From NCBI GenBank assembly GCA_019925095.2, contig CM034414.1:5132501-5196500 (forward strand): a stretch of DNA of 64,000 bases, written 5' to 3'. The DNA is from Dendrolimus kikuchii (Eukaryota; Arthropoda; Insecta; Lepidoptera; Lasiocampidae). Position 1 is the stretch's first letter; the number at the start of each line of letters is the position of its first letter. Of the stretch, positions 1 to 10,879 are shown piece by piece. The notes under the pieces were generated by a model. That model was given only the letters and a program-made list of their open reading frames with translations, searched no databases and had not been told where the DNA came from. Position numbers and translations under genes: made by a program.

Positions 1-310
1 ACTGAAGCACAGCAGACAGGCTAACGGCCCAAATGTGATGGAAAGTCGTCACCGTCACCCATGGACATTAGCCATACCAAAGGTGTTGGCAATGTGCTGC
101 CGGCCTCGAAGGAGGCGCTGGATCTTGGCCACTGATTCCGGAACACAACTCAAAGTTGTTATGGCGACATACTCTAGACCAGGGGTGGTAGCCATCCAGC
201 TGGGCAAAAGCCCTAACCATCAGGCTGTAGGTTGCTTTGTCGCCTCATACGACAGGCCGCTCGGCCGCAGGAAATTGTATTCCTTCTCCGTTCCTGCACG
301 GATAAAACTT
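1..310 (-). repeat. R1 A-tailed repeat, old copy cut by window edge
   Basis: Read on the minus strand, this begins with the R1 head (ATCCGTGCAGGAACGGAG) and runs through the GTCGTAAGAGGCGAC-like block to the part that normally precedes the A-tail. It is more diverged than most other copies, and the A-tail end is lost at the window edge. Small ORFs across it have no coding character. Confidence 0.75.
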
Positions 311-612
311 GTCCGATTTATTTTCATTTGACTACGAAGTCTAGTGCTCAGTCCAGTTCAATAAAACAGCAATTATTTTTTTGTTATGACAACATTCAGC
401 GCATCGTTCGAAAATCGTAAAACGTTCGGACACTGACGCGGCAATCGGTAAAAAATCAGCGTCCGTTTTTATGTTCTGCGCTTTATTTTTACAGCTTTAA
501 AATCATGAACGCATGGAAACGACGGCTGGTACGTTTTAAGGGTTGGGCACACTATAAAATATATTGCAATGGGCCAATCTACACGATTGTCAATTGTCAT
601 GTGTTATGATTT
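311..612. other. unassigned AT-rich sequence
   Basis: I see no gene, repeat family or structure here that I can name. Confidence 0.4.
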
Positions 613-985
613 TTTTTTACTTACTTACTTACTCCGTTGGCTCAGCGACCCAAAGTGGGTCTTGGCCTCCGAAACGAGAACATGCCACTTTTCTTGGTCC
701 TGTGCGGTTTCTTGCCATTTACTGGCTCCTAGCTCCGACAGGTCCGCCTCTAGTCTGTCCTTCCAGCGATATTTAGGACGGCCGACCGGACGCCGACCTA
801 CCGGCCGTCCCAAATATGCTTTCCTCACGCTGCGATCCTCTCCCATCCGTTCTACGTGACCGAGCCAGCGGAGCCGGTGAGCTTTTATTTCTCCTATTAT
901 GTTAGGCTCGGCCACGAGATTCTCAATTTCGAGGTTACTTCGGACCCTCCAGCTACCATCCTCTCTTTTTGTTGGACCCAGATTT
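613..985 (-). pseudogene. RTE-like LINE fragment, C-terminus of reverse transcriptase
   Basis: The minus strand encodes the tail of an RTE-type polyprotein. Visible motifs are R-L-R-W-L-G-H-V-E-R-M, then a G-R-P-x-G-R-R-P-V-G-R-P-K-Y-R-W basic run, ending in A-K-T-H-F-G-S-L-S. The frame is open upstream to about base 985, beyond the first start-like codon at 915. The 3' end carries an AAGT microsatellite tail (TTACTTACTTAC on the plus strand), as RTE elements often do. It is a 5'-truncated dead copy, a different subfamily from the R2 copies elsewhere in the window. Confidence 0.8.
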
Positions 986-1540
986 TTTTTTTTTTACAAT
1001 AAACAGATTTCAAAAGTAACTAAAAAGCAAAAATCAATATTTTCTGCAATATCTTCAAGTCCGGAAGCATTTATTTTTGCTTTTTACTTACTTTACAAGT
1101 CTGCTTTGTTTCTTGTAAAATATTTTTATCTTCTACTTTCTAGTTACGCAAACAGTCGAATAGCTTTAGAAATGACAGAGATTATTCGAAGGTTGCTCTC
1201 GTTTTCCCTGGTATCCCCTCATCAGATCCTGACTTCGTAACAATAGGGCCACCTCAGAAGTATACTCTTTCAAATAAATAAAAAAAATTCAAATCGGTGC
1301 ACAATTTACAGAGAAATCGCTTAACAAACATCCTAACAAAAACGGTCGAATTTAAAACCTCCTCCATCACCGTAATTATCTGCGTGAAACGGTGTAGCTC
1401 TGTAACATTATCGCAGATAAAGCCACACCAATAAATATAAAGTCATATAAAATCAGAAAAATCTGTTCACAATAAAAAAAAATAACACAGAAACCTTCAT
1501 TTCATTAATTAATATAACATTTTTTACCCTCGCCAACAAA
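986..1540. other. unassigned AT-rich sequence
   Basis: T-rich and A-rich runs only. Nothing recognisable. Confidence 0.4.
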
Positions 1541-1722
1541 TTAGTACATACATACATACATAACTTCACGCCAGTTCCCTTGCGGGGTAGGCACGGACAA
1601 CAGAGCGCCATTTAGGCCCATTCTTACACACCTCACTTGCTTCTTTGACATTCATAACTCTTGTCATGCACACTCGTCTGTTCTTAAGGCTCCTGACATC
1701 ACCCTCCGCTAGTACACTAACA
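1541..1722 (-). mobile_element. R2 RTE-like LINE, short 3' fragment
   Basis: Starts with the (TACA)n microsatellite tail, then the R2 3' end encoding the last residues of the polyprotein (R-S-V-V-R-A-Y-P-A-R-E-L-A in better copies). The match stops near CTAGTACAC, so this is a 5'-truncated insertion. Confidence 0.8.
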
Positions 1723-2041
1723 AATTAGTGCCAAAACAAATATTTCGAAAATATAATGTAACAAAATTACATGCTCAACTGCCTGACATTTACATCTCTG
1801 CCTACCTCATAGACGCTGTATGACGGTAGGTTTATGGTAATATGACAACCGAGATTGGAACCCAGACCAGCCCGCCCGCATGCAAACGGTGGCCATATGA
1901 ATATGCGTCTCATGTCGTAATATAACCGGTATGGTAATGTTACTGTTAGGTAGCGACTTGTTCATAAGCGGTAGCGATTCTTGTTTTTTTTTTTTGTTGG
2001 AATACCACAGACCTGCACCCTTTTTTTTCTATTCAATTATC
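1723..2041. other. unassigned sequence
   Basis: No gene or repeat family recognised. T-runs near 1,990 and 2,025 lead into the next R1 copy. Confidence 0.35.
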
Positions 2042-2350
2042 TTTTTTTTTATTGTAGGAGTTCAGCAGACGGCCCACTTGATGGAAAGCGGTTACCATCG
2101 CCTATGGACATTTGCAATACCAAAGGTGCTATAAATGCGCTGCTGCTCTCTTAAGGGGGGAGATTGGAATCTGGTCACTAATGCCGGAACACAACACAAG
2201 GTAGTTATGGAAGCATACTCTTAACCAGGGGTGGTCGCCATCCAGTCGAGCAAATACCCTACCACCTAGCTGTGGGTTGTTTTGTCGCCTCTTACGACAG
2301 GCCGCGTGATCGCAGGAAATTGTATTCTTTCTCCGTTCTTGCATGGATAA
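2042..2350 (-). repeat. R1 A-tailed repeat, nearly full length
   Basis: On the minus strand it runs from ATCCATGCAAGAACGGAG to an AATAAA-like tail (plus strand T-run then ATTGTAGGAGTTCAGCAGAC). Near-consensus length; the element is non-coding. Confidence 0.85.
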
Positions 2351-2659
2351 AATCTTGGTAAAAAGATAAATCCTGGTGTTGCAAAGACATTCAAAGTACG
2401 ATTCCATTGCGATAGTGTCAGATTCGTATTGTATTAAATCCACAATATTTCCTCGATATACTCGGGGCAGAATAATAGTGGAAAAAAAATTGGTGTTGCC
2501 CTTAGCAGAAATGGCGTTAGCCGAAGTGAATATTGACAAGCTATCAAAAATTGTAAACACTCATTTTAGCGAGTTTTTGCTTACAAATATTTATAAAAAT
2601 AGTCAAATAAAACGATTCAGCGTACTACGTGTTTTGTTATATAAATCCCGCATTAACAC

Positions 2660-2885
2660 TACGAGCCTTTACCGCCATTTTATCCTAAGCCACATTAAAA
2701 TTTGAACCTAGGTATATTTTTTAATCTATAACTTTGTTTTAAGACTTTCAGTTTTTGATTCATTAGGGTCTTATATTACTAAAACTGAAAGTTTTTAAAC
2801 AAAATATTAGTTTAAAATACAATTTGCAAGCAAATATATTTAGGTACAAATGTAGCTTCCGATAAAATGGTGTTAATGGTGCGTC
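2660..2885. mobile_element. MITE-like element with about 45-bp inverted ends (copy 1)
   Basis: The left end contains TTTACCGCCATTTTATC and the right end contains its near reverse complement GATAAAATGGTGTTAATG. AACCTAGGTATAT and ATATATTTAGGTAC continue the inverted ends inward. A second copy of the same element, interrupted by other insertions, lies at 11,993-13,023. No transposase is encoded. Confidence 0.65.
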
Positions 2886-2894
2886 TCTTTTTAT

Positions 2895-2955
2895 TTTTCT
2901 TTTATTTATATATAATTCGGTGTACAATAAAGAGTCCTCTATCTATCTATAATAT
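2895..2955 (+). repeat. LINE 3' tail fragment
   Basis: GTGTACAATAAAGAGT followed by repeated ATCT units matches the end of the LINE tail at 32,540-32,583. Confidence 0.5.
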
Positions 2956-3059
2956 TCATTTTCATTTGACTGTGCTTCCTAAAGAAGTTATCTATTGATC
3001 TATTTTACTGGCCCCCACATCATATGGACATATCAAAGAATTGAAAATACGTGTTTCTT

Positions 3060-3620
3060 AAGGTACTGATATATTACATGCTTATAATAAAGCATGCTTT
3101 AAACTGGTATGTTCCGCAGCTATTCACATTTGTTAGCAATAAGTATGCTAGTTTTAAACGTACTCCTAAATCCTCCTCTTGCTCATAAGCAAACCTTTCC
3201 ACCAGCGTCTCAGATAACTTGCTCGAAAAACAAACGACTGTTGATTTTTCAGCATGCTCGAAATAACCATGTCATGCTTCGAAACACATGCTACCAAGTA
3301 GCAATTGCTCAATAATGTCATACTTTCTTGCTAGTAACGAGCATGTGTATGAGCAGTACCTTCAACGTACTCTTGATAAACCATGCATAAAAATTATGTC
3401 TAAACATGACGGTCTCGGAGTATGCTAGTTTTAAACTTGCTTATAAGCATATTTTATTGTGAGCATGTATTTCAGTACCTTTACCCGAAAACGTCGTTAT
3501 AACTAAAGATTCCATGCATAGTGGTTATACTGAATACCGAATACTCGGCCACGCTCTCGGCCGAAGCGCCGAATATTCGGCTACCAAATTTTCGGCATAA
3601 CATATTTTATGTGCAATTTG
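3060..3620. repeat. palindrome-rich unclassified repeat
   Basis: Repeated short palindromic words: AGCATGCT variants and TATGCTAGTTTTAAAC (twice) at 3,090-3,480, then GAATACTCGGCC / GGCCGAAGCGCC / GAATATTCGGC at 3,535-3,590. No coding content. It could be the end of a DNA transposon, but I could not pair its termini. Confidence 0.35.
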
Positions 3621-4560
3621 CACGTACTAGCTTAGTATTGAAGCAATAATTTGTGAAATATTTTCTTATATTATCGCGACTGATAGGTACACATAATTAA
3701 AATTATTTTTAACAGTTTTAAGCGCGATTTTAGATGATTTTCTTGTTTCATTGTGACATTTTAAAAATTGTCCGAAACGTAATATTAAAATAAAAAATAT
3801 ATTAAAATCGCATTTAACATTGTTAAAACGTAGTTTATCTATCAAATTTTGATAGGAATATATACAATTTGACCGTTTTCTTTTCACGAGATCGAATAGC
3901 AGCCAAATATTCGTGGCATCTCTAGTTTTAACCGCTTCTCTTGTCACTATGACTCATCCTAAGCCGATTGTAATTATGACAAAACAATGAGTAATTAACC
4001 CTATCGTTATACTTGAAAATTACATTACAATTACTTAACTTTCCATTCAGATTTTATGAGGGTTAATTTGTATGGAAATTTGTATGATCATTTGCTTTAA
4101 AATATTTGATACTTACTTACAATAGAAACGTCCCATGCAGTCTTTTTGAACTCATGTGAGTGCTATAATTAAGTGATAACGGCGCAGACAAATATGCTGA
4201 GGAAATCTGTACATTGATATTATACGTGTATGGAACCCACTAATTCGCCTTGGACCAGCGTGACAACCGCTGATGATGTTATCAAGTTTTAAATTACAAC
4301 TTCTCCCTATAGACTCCATTGTTCAGCGTTAAAAATATTTTTGCAAATGCATTACTTTGCTATAGGTACATGATACTTCTGCATAATTATAATGACAATT
4401 TTTTATGATTATGATGATTATATTAAGAGTGAGATATAAAAAAAATCAAACCCGAATTTTTTGAAGTGAAACTTCTTTAAAATCGTGGTGATATGAAACT
4501 CGATGAAACGAAAATAAAGTGACACTAAAAAGAGATTAAACACTATGCTCATAAAGATAG
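3621..4560. other. unassigned AT-rich sequence
   Basis: No gene recognised. A stretch of about 70 bp at 4,458-4,528 (containing GAAACTCGATGAAACGAAAA) recurs at 25,393-25,460. Confidence 0.35.
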
Positions 4561-4561
4561 T

Positions 4562-5090
4562 CTGTGACTTTTACTGTGCTCAAGTATAATAAGATCTTGC
4601 ATGGAGTACTGCTCTCACTTTGGGACGGCTCAGCCAAATACCAGCTTGAAGCGCTAAAGTCAATTGAGAGAAGAGCCAAGAGGTTGATTGGTAGCGACCA
4701 GCTTGTCAATACAAGGCTTCAAAGCTTAGAGCATCGACGCCGGGTTGCTAGTCTGTCGGTTTTTTATAGGATTCATTTCGGAGAGTGCGGTTGAACTGTT
4801 TGACCTGACTCCCCCTACACCATTCCATCTTCGGAACATAAGATGCTCTGGTTTACGCCATCACACAGTGGAAACGCTACCAGTGTGTACTAAACTTTTC
4901 GCCTCCACGTTCCTTCTGCGTACGGCAGAATTGTGGAATGCACTACCAGAGTCCGTGTTTCCAGAAAAGTACAATCTGGGAATCTTCAAGTCTCGTGTGA
5001 ATAGGTACTATCTATGTAAGCGAGCTCCATCTTCGACCGCATCATCGTCCGGCACTGGACGTGATCGTGGTCAAACGCAAACCTATTTAC
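4562..5090 (+). pseudogene. jockey/CR1-like LINE, reverse transcriptase C-terminus
   Basis: The plus strand encodes the C-terminal tail of a non-LTR polyprotein: L-W-D-G-S-A-K-Y-Q-L-E-A-L, then I-E-R-R-A-K-R-L-I-G, then L-E-H-R-R-R-V-A-S-L-S-V-F-Y-R-I-H-F-G-E. It continues after a frameshift near 4,790 with R-T-A-E-L-W-N-A-L-P-E-S-V-F-P and Y-N-L-G-I-F-K-S-R-V-N-R-Y. No polymerase core is present, so it is a 5'-truncated dead copy. Related relics lie at 25,815 and 26,755. Confidence 0.85.
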
Positions 5091-5141
5091 AAAAAAAAAA
5101 TAGAATTGGAAATATTTTGAAGTTCATAAATCTAATTGAAA

Positions 5142-5388
5142 CTTTTTTTTTTTATCGGCAGACAAACACACTCATTGTATGTCCCCAAATTAAGCAAGTT
5201 ACGCTTGTGTTATGGGTAATATACAACGGACTACTCTGGGACCGATCCCAGACACCCAGACCATAGTAAATAACGGAGAAAATACGTTTCCGAAATTTAC
5301 TATACCAGGAATCGAACCAGGAGCCTCTGCGTTGAAGTGAGGTAGGCCGGCAAAGGCTTAGCCCGCTCAACCAGAGAGGCCGTCAAAT
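5142..5388 (-). mobile_element. R4 tRNA-headed SINE, near full length
   Basis: On the minus strand it starts GACGGCCTCTCTGGTTGAG and has a box A-like TGGTTGAGCGGGC and a box B-like GGTTCGATTCC. The body then reads ACTATGGTCTGGGTGTCTGG and ends in a T/A-rich tail (plus strand T-run at 5,143). Pol III promoter boxes are visible, but the element does not fold as a complete tRNA. Confidence 0.85.
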
Positions 5389-5452
5389 AAACATTTGTTT
5401 ATTTGACGGCCAAATTAAATAGGAAACAAACTAAAGCATTTGTTTCCTATTT
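5378..5452. repeat. two adjacent perfect hairpins
   Basis: Hairpin 1: 15-bp arms 5,378-5,392 and 5,397-5,411 (GGCCGTCAAATAAAC) around a 4-base loop. Hairpin 2: 14-bp arms 5,417-5,430 and 5,439-5,452 (AAATAGGAAACAAA) around an 8-base loop. The first includes the SINE head word GACGGCC in both orientations. Confidence 0.8.
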
Positions 5453-5578
5453 TAGTTATCATAAGCCTCTCGTGTCATTTGTTCAAATTGAAAACATGCA
5501 ATCTGTATACTTTGTTTAGCTGACATTAGTATAGCATATTGTCGGTAATTATATATATAAACTATAGTATAATAATAT

Positions 5579-6056
5579 TGTTACGAGTTTGCAGGACTTG
5601 AATTAAAATGCCGTTGGAATTATTATAGAATTTATTAAAACTATATAAACACGTATATTATAGGTACAAATATAACTGAACACAATCAGTCCAAACGTAA
5701 TGCACGATTCAATAACATGCGCAAAGTCCGTCACTAAATAGATCATCGAATGTATACAAGTCTTGCCTCGCGGCTGGTTATCGCTCCATTGCCGATCTCT
5801 CTATTGTGTCATTGCTTTATACTGCACAAATACAATATGTCTCTCGGCCGCATGGACTGAATTTCTTAGTATCACACCTGGCTAAGACTACCATAAAAGA
5901 TTACAATACACAATTGGCTGTTTTTCTAATTACAAATTTTAAACACAAAGTAAACAAAAGAAGACGGTCATAAAATAGTTTCAATGTGATTAGCTCAAAC
6001 GCCGACAGGTAATAAATGTGCTTTGTTTACAGATGCAGGTGGCGCAAATTGTAACA
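5579..6056 (-). mobile_element. solo LTR (copy 1), ATAT target duplication
   Basis: The element begins TGTTACGAG and ends TGTAACA, the short inverted TG...CA ends of an LTR. It is flanked on both sides by ATAT (5,575-5,578 and 6,057-6,060). The same sequence in the opposite orientation is at 11,177-11,694. There is no internal retrotransposon sequence, so this is a solo LTR left by recombination. A 4-bp ATAT target suggests a Ty3/gypsy-type element (inference). Confidence 0.75.
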
Positions 6057-6060
6057 ATAT

Positions 6061-7256
6061 TCATAATCACAATAACGTGAAAAATCTAAAATTTCACATT
6101 TTCATGTCAGTCAAAGACCTTCAGTTTGATTGAATAATTTGGATATTCATGCTTTTATGATTTAGTTCCTTTGCCTGAAATTTAGCAAAGAGAAGTAAAA
6201 ACTTAGTCTCTTAATATTTATTAATCTGAAGTTTACTTACAAATTATAAATATGGTGGAGTTTTTGGCGGGAACTGAAAGGAGATGTTGTGCTGTGCAGT
6301 TTTATTTTCTAAAAATGTGTAAAATTGCTCTAAAATGAACAATAATTGTTTGATATTGATAGTTTTTGAGTAGTAAGTATGTATTTTGTGAGAAATGTGA
6401 ACTGTATAGACAAATGTGGCCTTTTGAGTTGTCACAAGAACTCCGTTGGATGGCACTAGCTGATTACCTACAGTTCAGCTGTGCTACACATAGGCTTAAG
6501 AAAATGAAGAAACTATATTGTAAACTCAGATCTGGCTTAAAGGCCTAGCTGCCAAGCCATAAACTTAAATAAAATGAAATATAAATATGGTAATGATTCT
6601 TAGTAAGGGCGTAATAGGTAATTGATTTTATAATTATTATTTATTTTACTCATGTTACATTTGCAGACTAATCCCGAAATTAAATAATTGTGTTTTTATT
6701 ATACTTAATAGATAAGTCGTCACGCTAAAATTTAACATTATTTCTATGGATATGACGCTCGTGTTTAACATAATTAATTGTATTGTTTATTAATTTTTTG
6801 TCGAAATCACGGTTTGCCGATGATTTTAGTGTCATTATTGTACCATAGCAAACCATATTTAAAATCTTTGAATACAAAAGTAAGGTAATTTCCTCGTTCC
6901 GTGTTTATGCATATTTACCTAGCAATCAGTGTTGTACTTATAGTCTTAAGTGATTATAGGTAGGTGTGGGGTGCTATAGCCCACAGGTAATATGCATGTT
7001 TGGTAATTGTGGACTGTGTGGGCGAGATAAGACCTAAATCCTTGCACTAGAAAAGCAGAAGTTCCACCAACGTTGAGATCCGCCCTCTCCTGGCTGGGTT
7101 TAGATTGCACACTGGAAGAGCACACGGCACTGAATTCCACTAAACAGCTAGCACTTTGTACGAAGTTTTACGTGTGATAAAAGTTCTTGGCTGGGCCAGT
7201 AATCACAATAAGTTGATGAATGTAAAAAGAGGAAAAGCGTCGTCTAGCGTATCTTC
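6061..7256. other. unassigned AT-rich sequence
   Basis: No recognisable gene or repeat. Short ORFs lack coding features. The stretch near 7,000-7,130 is less AT-rich but gave no recognisable protein on either strand. Confidence 0.35.
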
Positions 7257-7568
7257 TATCCGTGCAGGAACGAAGAAAGAATACAATTTCCTGCGGCCGG
7301 GCGGCCTTTCGTAAGAGGCGACAAAACAACCCACAGCCAGGTGGTAGAGCATTTGCCCGACTGGATGGCTAACACCCCTGGTCTAAAGTATATCGCCATA
7401 ACAACCTTGAGTTGTGTTCCGGCATTAGTGACCAGGCTCCAATCTCCCTTAAGAGAGCAGCAGCGCATTTGTAGCACCTTTGCTGTTGCAAATGTCCATA
7501 GGCGATGGTAACCGCTTTCCATCAAGTGGGCCGTCTGCCTGTCTGTTGAACTTATCCAATAAAAAAAA
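7257..7568 (+). repeat. R1 A-tailed repeat, near full length, plus orientation
   Basis: Starts TATCCGTGCAGGAACGAAG and ends CCAATAAAAAAAA. One of only four copies with the A-tail on the plus strand. Confidence 0.9.
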
Positions 7569-7597
7569 GCGTAGACAGTGGCTACGTTCCATTAGTG

Positions 7598-7718
7598 GCT
7601 CACAACGACCACGTTCAAGACCGCGATTTTTACCTTTCCACTTGCTTACGGGCGTTATAATCATAAACTATAGTGGAACGGTTATTCTACCCACCTCTTG
7701 GCATAGGTCGTTGTGAGC
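7598..7718. repeat. small inverted-repeat element
   Basis: GCTCACAACGACC at 7,598-7,610 is perfectly inverted at 7,706-7,718. The element spans 121 bp; it may be a MITE, but no target duplication was found. Confidence 0.45.
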
Positions 7719-8523
7719 GTTGCGTGTCAAAAATGATGACGTCATTAGTGACGAGTTCGCCAGGTAAAACGGCTGACGGAGCTTTTTGGGCGTAGGGAGC
7801 TAGTAAAGGAACGCGCTGAGTAGTGTCCAAAATGGCTGCCCTTACCTACTCTGCACTGGCGGTCGCCTCACACAGAAGGAGGGCACTGCAAAATTGATGG
7901 AGCGATGTTCTACATACTTTATACTAGGCAAGAACCGAACAGTAGGATACAGTATAACTTACTTAAATCTCATAAATAGGATCGACTTTGCACCATATTG
8001 TGACGTCATAGCTGTCAATTATGACTTTAAATAATTAAATATTATATTAAGACAATTTACTACTAATTTAACCTTTTTATTTAAATTTGATGTAAGACTA
8101 TTATTATTGATATGCAAATAAGTTTTTTACAAACCATACTTTTCAGGTGATATTTGACAGTTAGAGGTTATTGACATACCTTTTCTTATTTGGATCGCAT
8201 AGTACAAGCTTAATTTGATAAATGTTATCGCACGAGTCTGTATACACCCGTATGTGCCCACTTTTTCGATTGGTCAGTGTACAATGTTAAAAGCGTTAAA
8301 TAGTAAAAGAGACAATATTTGACGGTGTCGCCTAACGTTGGTGGCGCGAAGGTTTTGTGCAAACAGGCCGCAATGGACCACTAGTGTATGTCAATATTGG
8401 ACCTATGTACTTTAGTTTGATACAGACTTATTATAAGTATAGACCTGGCGGACCGGAAGAAGGCAAATCGGAACGAAAATACGAAATGATATGAGATGCT
8501 CTTTAATTTTTTTTTCTAATTTG
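7719..8523. other. unassigned sequence
   Basis: No gene or named repeat. Moderately GC-rich at 7,720-7,880, then AT-rich. Confidence 0.35.
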
Positions 8524-9062
8524 CTACATACATACATAGCTTCACGCCAATTCCCTTGCGGGGTAGGCACGAACAACAGAACGCCATTCAGGTTTGTTCT
8601 TACACACCTCACTCGCTCCTTTGACATTCATAGCTCTTGTCATGCACGCTCGTCTGTTCTTAAGGCTCCTGACATCACCTTCTGCTAGTATACGATCAAT
8701 TTGATCATGGAAGGTGTGTCGTGGCCTTCCACGACTTCTGCATCCATCCACTTTTGCATTGTATATCTGTTTTGTCATTCTTTCATCATGGATTCTTTCC
8801 ATATGTCCGAACCACCGGATCATTCCTTTCCTTACCTTCACCCCGACACTCTCTTTCTTACTTCGCTATTACGAACGCGATTCGCGAGCATCACTCCGCA
8901 GATTTTGCGCAGTGCTCGCATCTCGACCGCGTTTACTCTACTTTCATGCTCTCTCTTCCATACCCAACTCTCGCTTCCATACGTGAGCGTAGGTACCAGC
9001 ACCGCGTTGTATATGGCAAGCTGGGCCAGCTTCTGACTGAAGCTCTTAGCGCCTAGAAGTTT
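8524..9062 (-). pseudogene. R2 RTE-like LINE, reverse transcriptase C-terminus
   Basis: From the TACATACATA tail, the minus strand encodes the end of an RTE-type protein: L-R-K-I-C-G-V, then M-I-R-W-F-G-H-M-E-R-I, then Y-N-A-K-V-D-G-C-R-S-R-G-R-P-R-H-T-F-H-D-Q-I-D, then N-R-R-A-C-M-T-R, then R-S-V-V-R-A-Y-P-A-R-E-L-A. Indels break the frame around 8,840-8,990. It is 5'-truncated after a segment resembling the Y-G-C-E-S region of RTE enzymes. Confidence 0.88.
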
Positions 9063-9474
9063 AGTTCTAAAATGCTACACATTATATATAGTCAAGGTGG
9101 CGAAGTTCGTCAATGGGGTAAGTTCAGACACCGCTCGTTTTTTTTTTAAACGGAACTTAACGCCAACTACAATTCAAAGACAGAATTCAATGGTGTCTTA
9201 GCTTCACTGATTGATTTTTTGTCGTTATAACTATTCAAACACGGAAATAATTAGAGGTGTATGGAGTTCCTGCACTGATGGACTTCGACTCCTTGACTAT
9301 TTATGCCCAAATAGGTTTTTTGGGTATGTATGTATGCATTAATAGCTTAAGCCGTGGTAGCTTATGGCTGGTGCCTATAATCTTACCGACCATTCGCTCG
9401 CCTTACTATCTGCTAGAATTTCGAATCAACCGATGGTAGGGCAAGTGAATGAATAGTAAGATATAGAAACCGGC
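9063..9474. other. mostly unassigned; short shared repeat at the end
   Basis: No gene seen. The segment 9,410-9,470 (GGCAAGTGAATGAATAGTAAG) recurs at 27,205-27,262 and is probably part of a repeat I cannot name. Confidence 0.35.
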
Positions 9475-9980
9475 TATTAGTCAGCGTGCTCGTGTCCCAA
9501 ACCCAATCCTGGTCGGAAAGCACGTTCCACTTAGGCAGAGTTCTGATCTAATGTGTATATTGTTACCAATAACACGTGCTGACGGTAAAGCAAAACATCG
9601 CGATAAAACTTGTACATAACAAGCATAGTTCGTATATTGTTCGTTCCCCTATAAATGGAAAACCCGAGCCCAGCAGTGAGAATGTTTTTTTTTTATTGTA
9701 GGAGTTCAGCAGACAGGTAGACGGCAACAGCAAAGGTGCTACAAATGCGCTGCTGCTCTCTTAAGTGAGACTGGAACCTGGTCACTAGTGCCGGAATACA
9801 ACTCAAGGTTGTTATGGCGGCATGCTCTAGACCAGGGGTGGTACCCATCCAGTCGGGCAAATACCCTACCACCTGGCTGTTGATTGTTTTGTCGCCTCTT
9901 ATTACAGGCCGCCCAGCCGCAGGAAATTGTATTCTTTCTCCGTATCTACACGGATAAAATGTTTATGGGCCGTTATTATT
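9475..9980 (+). mobile_element. R5 tRNA-headed SINE split by an R1 insertion
   Basis: The body (CCTGGTCGGAAAGCACG, CACTTAGGCAG, CTAATGTGTATATTGTTAC, CCCGAGCCCAGCAGTGAG) matches the cleaner copy at 47,255-47,555. It is interrupted after AATGTTT at 9,687 and resumes with ATGGGCCGTTATTATT after 9,964. The head is diverged. Confidence 0.75.
9688..9957 (-). repeat. R1 A-tailed repeat inserted in R5
   Basis: The R1 body has a short internal deletion (part of the CACTTGATGG...CATTTGC segment is missing). It is flanked by a 7-bp target duplication AATGTTT at 9,681-9,687 and 9,958-9,964, so it arrived after the SINE. Confidence 0.85.
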
Positions 9981-10878
9981 GCAAATACTTATATTAATAT
10001 GATGAGGCTATGAAAACCAGGCCTACTTACAAAAACAAATATTTACACGATGAATACAGAACCATTTTTGAATTAGGTTAAAAACAAACCGGTATTAGTA
10101 TAGTCGTCACGGCCTAAGCTCAGCTTTGTATTTTTGTGCGTCATTGCGTTACCAGAGGTGAAGTGCGGAAAATGTGCGGCAGGGAGGTGACGCATGAGGA
10201 ACGCGCTGCGCCTCATGCCGCGTTTCAAAAACCAGTATAAACTGGTTTTTACTTTAGTGATGATCGTATGGGTGTAGGAGCGAGATGGAATGCTTCTCCG
10301 TCTCAAAGGAAGATCTTCCAGCGAGGCTATTGTTGTTCCTCGTAGGCCTAGACCCTAATTATTATTGTTGGAAATTTGTATATATTCTGTGCACGTTTTT
10401 CGTCCTCTATTATTGCACAGCGCCATCTATTGGCTTGTGAATGTTTCACTACAATACTATGCGCGGGACGCACTGTGCCATAAGCTCTGTCTACAGTCTA
10501 CATTATCTGTGTGCACTCACACAAATGCATAGCTGAGCTTAAGCCGCGAGGGATATACCAGCGGCATGAGTCGAAAAATGCCGTATCTATCACTTCATGA
10601 GTCTAAGTTTTACTTGACGCTCACCTAAAAATTGTACAAATAAGTAAATGTGTTTAACTAGCTTATTGGATGTGTTGGTGGTCTTGCCCACGGTAGCCCA
10701 ACGCTGGGTCACGGTTGAGTGGGATCGAAGAAAAAACACTGTTTATCGGGTTACGCTATTTTTGATTTTATTGTCACCTTCAACCATTCTCATGTCACGT
10801 ACTATTTGTAGGGGTGTCGCTTCATATTTAGTCTAAGTCAGCTGTACAAATTATAAACCTAGCATCTGACATAATTTT
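9981..10878. other. unassigned sequence
   Basis: No recognisable gene. ORFs of 62-77 codons here have no motif. The segment 10,100-10,320 is closer to balanced base composition, but nothing was identified. Confidence 0.35.
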
Positions 10879-10879
10879 T

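Noticed and set aside
8701..9056. Plus-strand ORFs of about 110 codons across R2 copies (also 12,337 and 37,527)
   Set aside because: Antisense shadows of the RTE reverse transcriptase tail, whose motifs are on the minus strand.
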